In this document: piece after piece, positions 55,590-61,919 of the stretch
Layout: each line of letters starts with the position of its first letter
Numbering within the stretch: the first letter of the stretch is position 1
Assembly: GCA_947494205.1 (NCBI GenBank)
Contig: CANLUH010000001.1
Coordinates: 62,001 to 126,000, forward strand
Source of the DNA: an uncultured Flavobacteriaceae bacterium
Lineage (GTDB): Bacteria; Bacteroidota; Bacteroidia; Flavobacteriales; Flavobacteriaceae
Direction: 5' to 3'
Length of the DNA: 64,000 nt
Program-made: the position numbers and the translations under genes
The notes under the pieces: model-generated
Database searches by the model: none
What the model was told of the DNA's origin: nothing
Seen by the model: only the letters and a program-made list of their open reading frames with translations

Positions 55590-55704
55590 TTTTTACGGTT
55601 GAACATCGTAAAAAAGGATAAAATAAAATTTGCCTTTAATTTTTTGGATTTATATTCGCTACATTAGCAAAAAGTCCCAATTAATTAAAGGCAAATCCTT
55701 TTAT

Positions 55705-56763
55705 ATGAATATAAAGTTTACTGGCACAGGAAGCTACATTCCTGCTACCATAGAAAAGAATGAAGATTTTCATCAACATGAATTTCTAAATGCAGATGGT
55801 TCTAAAATAGAACACCCTAATGAAGTTATAGTAGAAAAGTTTAAAGCTATTACAGGCATCTCTGAACGTCGGTATGCAAAAGCACATTTAAACTCTTCCG
55901 ATTTAGCTTTTTTCGCTGCAGAAAAAGCCATAGAGAACGCTAATGTAGATCCAGAAACTTTAGACTATATTATTGTTGCTCATAATTTTGGAGATGTTAG
56001 CTCAGACTCTAATCAAGGAGATGTTTTACCTTGCTTAGCATCTAAAGTAAAACATAGCTTACGTATTAAAAATCCTAAATGTGTTGCCTACGACATTTTA
56101 TTTGGTTGTCCTGGTTGGATAGAAGGTGTAATACAAGCACAAGCCTTTATAAAAGCTGGCATTGCAAAAAAATGTCTAGTTGTTGGCTCAGAAACACTAT
56201 CTAGAGTTGTAGACAAACACGATAGAGATTCAATGATTTATAGTGATGGTGCTGGCGCTGCTGTACTTGAAGTTACGAATGAAGACAGCAATATATTGGC
56301 TCATGAAAGTGCAAGTTATACTTACGATGAGGCTTATTATTTATTCTACGGAAATTCAAACAATCAAGAGTCTAAAAAAAACACAAAATATCTTAAAATG
56401 CATGGGCGCAAAATATATGAGTTTGCGTTAAACAATGTACCACTTGCCATGAAATCTTGCCTAGACAAAAGTGGTATTAACATTAAAGATCTAAAAAAGA
56501 TACTTATACATCAAGCTAACGAAAAAATGGACGAGGCCATTATAAAACGTTTTTACAGATTATACAAAACGCCAGTTCCTGAAGGTATTATGCCCATGAG
56601 TATTCATAAATTAGGGAATAGCTCTGTTGCTACAGTCCCTACTCTTTTCGATTTAATAAGAAATCATAAAATAGAAAATCAAGACATTAAAAAAGGGGAT
56701 GTTATTATGTTAGCCAGTGTTGGTAGTGGTATGCATATTAATGCTATTGTTTATAGATATTAA
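55705..56763 (+). CDS. 3-oxoacyl-ACP synthase III-like condensing enzyme
   Basis: 352 aa from ATG 55705 ('MNIKFTGTGSYIPATIEKNEDF'); the frame is open from 55630 but the extra residues are hydrophobic and unrelated. Catalytic triad of KASIII: Cys135 in 'YDILFGCPGWIEG', His269 in 'ILIHQANEKMD' and Asn305 in 'KLGNSSVATVP'. Longer than housekeeping FabH and similar to the second KASIII of Flavobacteriia; it may serve branched-chain initiation or another acyl pathway. No acyl carrier or other fatty acid gene adjoins it. Confidence 0.88.
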   Translation: MNIKFTGTGSYIPATIEKNEDFHQHEFLNADGSKIEHPNEVIVEKFKAITGISERRYAKAHLNSSDLAFFAAEKAIENANVDPETLDYIIVAHNFGDVSSDSNQGDVLPCLASKVKHSLRIKNPKCVAYDILFGCPGWIEGVIQAQAFIKAGIAKKCLVVGSETLSRVVDKHDRDSMIYSDGAGAAVLEVTNEDSNILAHESASYTYDEAYYLFYGNSNNQESKKNTKYLKMHGRKIYEFALNNVPLAMKSCLDKSGINIKDLKKILIHQANEKMDEAIIKRFYRLYKTPVPEGIMPMSIHKLGNSSVATVPTLFDLIRNHKIENQDIKKGDVIMLASVGSGMHINAIVYRY

Positions 56764-56804
56764 TTAGCGTTTTTTTATATTCGTTTTTTGAATTTAATTA
56801 TAGC

Positions 56805-56821
56805 CTCACACGTATTGTGAG
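56805..56821. repeat. Short hairpin CTCACA-CGTAT-TGTGAG
   Basis: 6-bp perfect stem in the spacer after the KASIII gene; not followed by Ts. Confidence 0.45.
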
Positions 56822-56833
56822 ATAGAAAAAAGA

Positions 56834-56851
56834 TTCCCATTTACATGGGAA
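56834..56851. repeat. REP-like hairpin, TTCCCAT-TTAC-ATGGGAA
   Basis: 7-bp stem and 4-base loop, a diverged member of the ATTCC...GGAAT family at 37904, 37991 and 39031. Ends 6 bp before the methyltransferase ATG. Confidence 0.6.
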
Positions 56852-56857
56852 ATAGAT

Positions 56858-57382
56858 ATGTACGAAGGACAATTTCCACACAAAAGATATAAATACACGT
56901 ATCAGTTTTTAGAAAAACATATTTCTAAATCTGAAATTATTTTAGACCTAGGTGTTACTAATCCGTTTACGGATATTATGATAACTAATGGATATAAAGT
57001 AGAAAACACATCGGGTGAAGATTTAGATACTGATACGTCTACAATAGAAAAATCTAATGCTAGCGTTGTAACTGCATTTGAAATTTTCGAACATTTATTA
57101 TCTCCTTTAACAGTTCTTAAATCTATAAAAACTGATAAATTAGTTGCTAGTATCCCTATGCGTTTATGGTTTTCTCCTGCATACAGAAGCAAAACCGATA
57201 AATGGGACAGACATTATCATGAATTTGAAGATTGGCAATTCGATTGGCTTTTAGAGAAAGCAGGTTGGAAAATTATTGACCAACAAAAATGGACAAATCC
57301 AACTAAAAAAATTGGGATTAGACCTATTTTAAGATGGTTTACGCCTCGATATTATATTGTTTACGCAGAACGCATAAAATAA
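56858..57382 (+). CDS. Class I SAM methyltransferase-like protein
   Basis: 174 aa. A short Rossmann core: 'SEIILDLGVTNPFTDIMITNGYKVENTSGEDLDTD' (motif I, residues ~27-62) and 'ASVVTAFEIFEHLLSPLTVLKSIKTDKLVASIPM' (post-motif region), then 'HYHEFEDWQFDWLLEKAGWKII', typical of methyltransferases beside glycosyltransferases. Motif I is 'DLGVT' rather than DxGxG, so SAM binding is less certain. It precedes two GT2 genes and may act on the same glycan. Confidence 0.75.
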   Translation: MYEGQFPHKRYKYTYQFLEKHISKSEIILDLGVTNPFTDIMITNGYKVENTSGEDLDTDTSTIEKSNASVVTAFEIFEHLLSPLTVLKSIKTDKLVASIPMRLWFSPAYRSKTDKWDRHYHEFEDWQFDWLLEKAGWKIIDQQKWTNPTKKIGIRPILRWFTPRYYIVYAERIK

Positions 57383-57424
57383 AGATACCCCTAGATTATT
57401 CTTCCTATTTTGATCTTTAAAGTT

Positions 57425-57432
57425 TAACTTTG
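57425..57432 (+). promoter_or_regulatory. -7 box (TAACTTTG) of GT2 gene 1
   Basis: Fits TAnnTTTG, 19 bases before the TTG start. Same octamer at the same distance precedes the second GT2 gene. Confidence 0.55.
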
Positions 57433-57451
57433 GTTTTTAAACTTAGTTTTA

Positions 57452-58300
57452 TTGAATATCTATATCGTCATTCCTGCACACAACGAAGAGGATAACATTG
57501 CATTAATGTTAGAGGCTTTAGTTGAGCAAACATTACAACCTAAAAAGGTTGTAGTTGTTAATGACCATTCTACAGATAACACGCTAAATATAATAACAAG
57601 TTTTACAAAGAAATACCATTGGATTACGAGCCTTTCTATTACATCCTCGCAAGAGCACATTCCTGGTAGTAAAGTTATAAATGCATTTAATCAAGGATTA
57701 AATGTATTGGATGATGCATACGATATTATCTGCAAATTCGACGCCGATATAATACTGCCAAAAAACTATTTAGAAAATATAGTATCTCTATTTAACTCAG
57801 ATAAAACTATCGGTATAGCTGGTGGATTAGCTTATATAAAAAAAGAAAACGCTTGGATCTATGAAACTATTTCTTCTAAAAATCATGTAAGAGGCCCTTT
57901 TAAAGCTTATAGGAAAGCGTGCTTTAAAGCCATTGGCGGCTTAAAAGAAAGTATTGGTTGGGATACTGTAGATGTATTGCTAGCACAATACCATGGTTGG
58001 CATATTAAAACAGATAAAACGCTTAAAGTAAAACATTTAAAACCTACTGGTAAAACCTACAATAAAAACAGTCGTTATTTACAAGGAGAAGCTTTATATA
58101 AAATGCGATTTGGCTTTGTATTAGCCTGTATATTTTCATTACGTAATACCATTAGTAAACGTAGTCCATCTTACTTTTTTAATACCATTATAGGTTTTAT
58201 AAAATCTAAACGAAATGCTATGCATTATATAGTCACCGAACATGAAGGTAATTTTATACGAAAACAACTTTGGAAAAATTTAAGGCTCAAGTTTATTTAA
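57452..58300 (+). CDS. GT2-family glycosyltransferase, paralogue 1
   Basis: 282 aa. Start is TTG: no ATG exists in frame between the promoter box and the conserved 'NIYIVIPAHNEEDNI'. GT-A fold: 'VVVNDHSTDNT' nucleotide site, 'IICKFDADIILPKNY' with the DxD motif (residues ~92-94), and acceptor loop 'RGPFKAYRKACFKAIGGLKESIGWDTVD' with the ED-like 'WDTVD'. It ends in a basic, possibly membrane-associated region. Donor and acceptor unknown; surface polysaccharide or protein glycosylation is likely. Confidence 0.88.
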   Translation: MNIYIVIPAHNEEDNIALMLEALVEQTLQPKKVVVVNDHSTDNTLNIITSFTKKYHWITSLSITSSQEHIPGSKVINAFNQGLNVLDDAYDIICKFDADIILPKNYLENIVSLFNSDKTIGIAGGLAYIKKENAWIYETISSKNHVRGPFKAYRKACFKAIGGLKESIGWDTVDVLLAQYHGWHIKTDKTLKVKHLKPTGKTYNKNSRYLQGEALYKMRFGFVLACIFSLRNTISKRSPSYFFNTIIGFIKSKRNAMHYIVTEHEGNFIRKQLWKNLRLKFI

Positions 58301-58307
58301 AAGACTG

Positions 58308-58315
58308 TAACTTTG
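58308..58315 (+). promoter_or_regulatory. -7 box (TAACTTTG) of GT2 gene 2
   Basis: Identical to the box of the first GT2 gene and 19 bases before the TTG start; evidently duplicated with the gene. Confidence 0.6.
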
Positions 58316-58334
58316 GATTTATAATTTTTAGATT

Positions 58335-59183
58335 TTGAATATATACATTGTTATTCCTGCACATAATGAAGCCGACTGTATTGGTTTAACTATAGAATCT
58401 TTGGTAAACCAAACACTTAAACCAAAGCAATTAGTTATTGTTAATGATAATTCTACAGACAATACAGAAGCTATTGTTAACGACTTTGCAGAAAAACACT
58501 CTTGGATTACGCTTATAAATTCAAAATCCTCGAATAAACACTTACCAGGTTCAAAAATTATAAATGCATTTTATAAAGGGTTTGATTCTTTAGATGAAGA
58601 TTATGATATTATCTGTAAATTCGATGCCGATTTAATCTTCCCTAAACACTATTTAGAACACATTGTAAGTCATTTCAAAACAAACCCAAAACTAGGTATG
58701 GCTGCTGGTTTTTGCTACATTAATAAAAATGAACAATGGGTTTTAGAAAACTTAACCAGAAAAGACCACATTAGAGGCGCTTTAAAAGCCTACAGAAAAG
58801 AGTGTTTTAAAGCTATAGGTCAATTAAAGCCTGCTATGGGTTGGGATACTGTAGACGAGTTATTAGCAAAATATTACGATTGGGAACTACTTACAGACGA
58901 GACTTTGCATGTAAAACACTTAAAACCTACTGGAATTAGCTACAACAAATCAGCAAAGCACTTACAAGGTGAAGCTATGTACAAAATGCGTTATGGCTTT
59001 ATTTTAAATTTTTTAACGGCTTTAAAAATGGGAGTTAAAAAGAAGAGCGTTATTTATTTTAACAATTATATTATTGGCTATTGTAAAGCCGTTATTAATA
59101 AACCAAACCGCTTAGTTACCAAAGCTCAAGGACAATTTATACGCCGATTACGCTGGCAAGGTATTTTAAATAAAACTAATTAA
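58335..59183 (+). CDS. GT2-family glycosyltransferase, paralogue 2
   Basis: 282 aa, the same length as paralogue 1 and also started by TTG ('NIYIVIPAHNEADCIGLTIESL'). DxD in 'IICKFDADLIFPKHY', acceptor loop 'RGALKAYRKECFKAIGQLKPAMGWDTVDELLA', and shared 'VKHLKPTG.SYNK' then 'LQGEAMYKMRYGF'. The two are a recent tandem duplication with promoter included, diverged enough to have distinct acceptors. The end overlaps the convergent nuclease gene by 8 bp. Confidence 0.88.
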   Translation: MNIYIVIPAHNEADCIGLTIESLVNQTLKPKQLVIVNDNSTDNTEAIVNDFAEKHSWITLINSKSSNKHLPGSKIINAFYKGFDSLDEDYDIICKFDADLIFPKHYLEHIVSHFKTNPKLGMAAGFCYINKNEQWVLENLTRKDHIRGALKAYRKECFKAIGQLKPAMGWDTVDELLAKYYDWELLTDETLHVKHLKPTGISYNKSAKHLQGEAMYKMRYGFILNFLTALKMGVKKKSVIYFNNYIIGYCKAVINKPNRLVTKAQGQFIRRLRWQGILNKTN

Positions 59184-59985
59184 AGCTCCAATTTTTATAA
59201 CTATTAGAGGCTTCTAATCTTTTTTCTTTGGCGTCATCTAATTCAGGAAAAAAATCTATTCCTGTTAGTGCTTCTATTTTATCTACAGAAACCACATACT
59301 CATATAATGGTTTATTAGATTCTTTATGCGGTAACAAAAATGCTAATAATTTAGTTTTACCAGAATTATTATCTATGATAACTTTATAAAACTGATTTGG
59401 CACTGATACTTTTTCTTCTCCTATGGTTTTCATATTACCTTTTAAAACGCCTCCTGAAACCACAAAAACACCATCGTATTTTCTTGCCCAATATCTTGTT
59501 TTTTGTTCTAATCTATTCCAAATCCCTGCATTAAAAGCATGAATTTGCGGACTAACATTACTAGTTAAAAAGGTTTCGTCATGTGCTGCTTTACTGTATT
59601 TTCTATCGCCCGCAGGACACAAATGTCCACGATCGTAACCCGATTTTTTATAATTACGCCAATGTGCTGCTTTTGTTTTCACGGCATTATCTATCTCAAA
59701 ATAAGGTCGTTTAAAGTTCGTATTACTTAAATGCGTTTTTTTTAACTCATAAGCTACCCATTCTGCTTGCTCATGAGGCTCACTATAACTCAAAGAATAG
59801 CCTTCATGGTGTACAATTTGTCCTGTAGTGCTAGTTGGCAAGAAGTATTCGTTTGTATTATCTTTTTGAGATGCACCGGCTGTTACTACTTGTTGTTCTT
59901 CTTCTTTTTCAGAATATAAGTTATAAGAATATATTGCTATTAAAAGAATAGCAGACAGTATTGAATAGAGTGTTTTTTTGGACAT
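59176..59985 (-). CDS. DNA/RNA non-specific endonuclease (NUC1/betabeta-alpha-Me family), exported
   Basis: 269 aa. A single N-terminal hydrophobic segment ('TLYSILSAILLIAIYSYNLY') is a signal anchor, placing the enzyme outside the cytoplasm. Active-site motif 'DRGHLCPAGDRKYS' (Asp118-Arg-Gly-His121) and the Mg-binding Asn in 'HAFNAGIWNRLEQ' are intact. Such nucleases degrade external DNA/RNA for nutrition or phosphate. It is 4 bp after the TPR/anti-sigma gene, so it may belong to the sigma-led operon. Confidence 0.92.
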   Translation of the reverse strand: MSKKTLYSILSAILLIAIYSYNLYSEKEEEQQVVTAGASQKDNTNEYFLPTSTTGQIVHHEGYSLSYSEPHEQAEWVAYELKKTHLSNTNFKRPYFEIDNAVKTKAAHWRNYKKSGYDRGHLCPAGDRKYSKAAHDETFLTSNVSPQIHAFNAGIWNRLEQKTRYWARKYDGVFVVSGGVLKGNMKTIGEEKVSVPNQFYKVIIDNNSGKTKLLAFLLPHKESNKPLYEYVVSVDKIEALTGIDFFPELDDAKEKRLEASNSYKNWSFN

Positions 59986-59989
59986 TATT

Positions 59990-60820
59990 TTACTTTAAAG
60001 CTTCTAAAATAGTTTTCGCTTTATCATTATTATAATAAGTAGCATTAGCAGCTATTAATTCAAAAGTTTTAATAGCTTTTGTTTTAGCTCTTTGTTTTAA
60101 ATACGTTAAACCTGTATACCAATAACCTTTAGAGGCATCTAAACTGTCGCTTTTAGTTACTTTACTAAAATTAGAAAGTGCAGCTTCGTATTCATTGAGT
60201 TCAAGTTGCGCTATTCCTAGATACAGTAATGTATTAGCATCAAAATTATTCGATGCTTTTATAGCTTCTAGAAAAGCATTCTTTGCTTCTTTATAGTCTT
60301 TAGCTAAAAAAGCTTGTTCTCCTTTGTATAATAATGTGCCTTGTGAATCTCCACGTTCGGCTAACGATGGTAGTTCTTCCCAACTACTATAAGTTGCATA
60401 AAGCTCTGTGGCAGTTTGACTTTTATTATTAATAAAATACCCAACCAATAGTGTTATACATGCTGCCATGGCTAATGTAAAATATATTTTATACTTACCA
60501 GTTTTACCGCCTTTAGTTGTTTTACTTGTAGTATTAAAATAAGACTGACTTGCTTTACTAATCGCTTCTTTTGTTTTTTTTGTGTCTTCCGAATTAAATA
60601 AAACTTCTAGCTCTTCTACTTTAGTATTTTGGTTTATATCTTTTGCAAAACCCCAATTATCTTCACTATACTGTAAACGCATTTGCTTATTGGTTTCAAT
60701 ATAGTTTTGCAGTGCTTCGTTATTCTCAATTTCTTTTTCGAATACCTTAAGTTCTTCCGCAGTCATTTTACCATCTAAGTAAAGTTCTGCTTGCTCTAGT
60801 GTGTTATTAGAAAAACTCAT
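59990..60820 (-). CDS. Single-TM TPR protein, probable anti-sigma partner
   Basis: 276 aa. The cytosolic N-terminus 'LEQAELYLDGKMTAEELKVFEKEIENNEALQNYIETNKQMR' (residues ~7-48) resembles anti-sigma start regions in Bacteroidota. One membrane helix 'IYFTLAMAACITLLVGYFI' (~109-127) is followed by periplasmic TPRs ('EQAFLAKDYKEAKNAFLEAIKASNNFDANTLLYLGIAQLELNEYEAALSNF'). Its ATG overlaps the sigma stop by 4 bp (ATGA), so they are co-translated. This topology would let an envelope TPR signal reach a bound sigma factor. Confidence 0.78.
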   Translation of the reverse strand: MSFSNNTLEQAELYLDGKMTAEELKVFEKEIENNEALQNYIETNKQMRLQYSEDNWGFAKDINQNTKVEELEVLFNSEDTKKTKEAISKASQSYFNTTSKTTKGGKTGKYKIYFTLAMAACITLLVGYFINNKSQTATELYATYSSWEELPSLAERGDSQGTLLYKGEQAFLAKDYKEAKNAFLEAIKASNNFDANTLLYLGIAQLELNEYEAALSNFSKVTKSDSLDASKGYWYTGLTYLKQRAKTKAIKTFELIAANATYYNNDKAKTILEALK

Positions 60821-61380
60821 AATTCCTTTAATTCTTTAAATCTTAAGTCCTGTTGTATCATGTTAGTTAGTTTAGTTTTACATTTAAAAACACGCTGTCT
60901 AACCACTCTTTCATCGTTATAATCCAATTCTTCAGCTATCGCCTTATAAGGTATTTTTTTAAAAAAACGCTTCAAGATTTCTTTACAGTTCTCTGAGATT
61001 AATTCTAATTTTTCTTGAAAAAACTCCCAACGTTCTTGCTCTAGAACCGATAGTGCTAATTCGCGTGCTTCACTACGTAGTTCAACAATCTTATCATTTG
61101 TTACCTCATATTTCGATTTATTTAATTGTCTTCTCCATAAATTTTTACAAGCTGTAAATATATAAGCATTAAAACTGGTTTTAATTTCGAAAGGTTCTCG
61201 CCGATATCTAACAGTTATTTGTATTAATACTTTCTGAAAAATATCTTCAGCATCAGCTTGTAGTCCTTTATTTTGAAAAACAAATCGCAAGACATTAGGG
61301 AAATTATTTTCATAAATCTCCTTAATAACCTGAGAATCATCATTCAACAATGCGTTTAGGTATAGGGAATTATCTTTCAT
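60817..61380 (-). CDS. ECF-type RNA polymerase sigma factor
   Basis: 187 aa. Region 2 at ~18-85 ('IYENNFPNVLRFVFQNKGLQADAEDIFQKVLIQI', 'FNAYIFTACKNLWRRQLNK') and region 4 at ~125-175 ('ISENCKEILKRFFKKIPYKAIAEELDYNDERVVRQRVFKCKTKLTNMI'). Divergent from the lipoprotein/TPR-CHAT pair across 104 bp. Heads a tight operon with the TPR-TM protein and probably the nuclease. Confidence 0.9.
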   Translation of the reverse strand: MKDNSLYLNALLNDDSQVIKEIYENNFPNVLRFVFQNKGLQADAEDIFQKVLIQITVRYRREPFEIKTSFNAYIFTACKNLWRRQLNKSKYEVTNDKIVELRSEARELALSVLEQERWEFFQEKLELISENCKEILKRFFKKIPYKAIAEELDYNDERVVRQRVFKCKTKLTNMIQQDLRFKELKEL

Positions 61381-61399
61381 TAGTGTAGGTTAGAAAAAA

Positions 61400-61407
61400 C
61401 AAAAATA
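61400..61407 (-). promoter_or_regulatory. -7 box (TATTTTTG) of the sigma operon
   Basis: Fits TAnnTTTG on the minus strand, 19 bases before the sigma ATG; a TTTG at 61430-61433 is 22 bp further upstream as a possible -33 element. Confidence 0.5.
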
Positions 61408-61413
61408 AAAATT

Positions 61414-61421
61414 TATATTTG
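61414..61421 (+). promoter_or_regulatory. -7 box (TATATTTG) of the lipoprotein/CHAT unit
   Basis: Fits TAnnTTTG, 63 bases before ATG 61485. The two divergent boxes are only 6 bp apart, so the two units could compete or be co-regulated. Confidence 0.45.
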
Positions 61422-61484
61422 AAGGGTAACAAATTTACTTTTTTAGGAACAAGTTGTTATTATATTAACAAACAATTATAAATT

Positions 61485-61913
61485 ATGAAGAAATTAGTAT
61501 TTGTGCTATTAGCAGTTTTAACATTGGCTGCTTGCGAAAAAAATGATGACAATTTAGAACTTGCTAATGAGGGAATCAGTGAAGTTGAAATGAATTTAAA
61601 TGCCTTTAGAGCAGGAGATGTAGATATGGTGGATCGCGTTACCGTCCAGTATGCACCAATTACAAGTACCTTTCAAAAAGAGCTCTACAGAAATAAGAAG
61701 GGACCTTTAGTAGGGATGATTTCTTGGTACACTTGTCCTAACACTCCACATGCAGAAGTTTGGGTTTTAAATCCAGGAACTGAGGCGGAAATACTAAACA
61801 GGACAATACCAATTCACAATGATGCTCCGCCTAAAGAAGAAGATTTACCAAACATAAGATTAAACATTATGCAAATAGGAGATACTTGTAACTCTGTTTT
61901 TTCACCAAACTAA
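61485..61913 (+). CDS. Small hypothetical lipoprotein
   Basis: 142 aa. Lipobox 'LAAC' (Cys17) in 'MKKLVFVLLAVLTLAACEKNDD' with acidic residues after Cys. The mature part contains 'MISWYTCPNTPHAEVWVLNPGTEAEI' and ends with a second Cys ('IGDTCNSVF'), so a disulfide is possible. No family recognised. The TPR-CHAT frame starts 6 bp after its stop, strongly suggesting an operon and a functional link at the cell envelope. Confidence 0.72.
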   Translation: MKKLVFVLLAVLTLAACEKNDDNLELANEGISEVEMNLNAFRAGDVDMVDRVTVQYAPITSTFQKELYRNKKGPLVGMISWYTCPNTPHAEVWVLNPGTEAEILNRTIPIHNDAPPKEEDLPNIRLNIMQIGDTCNSVFSPN

Positions 61914-61919
61914 CAATCT

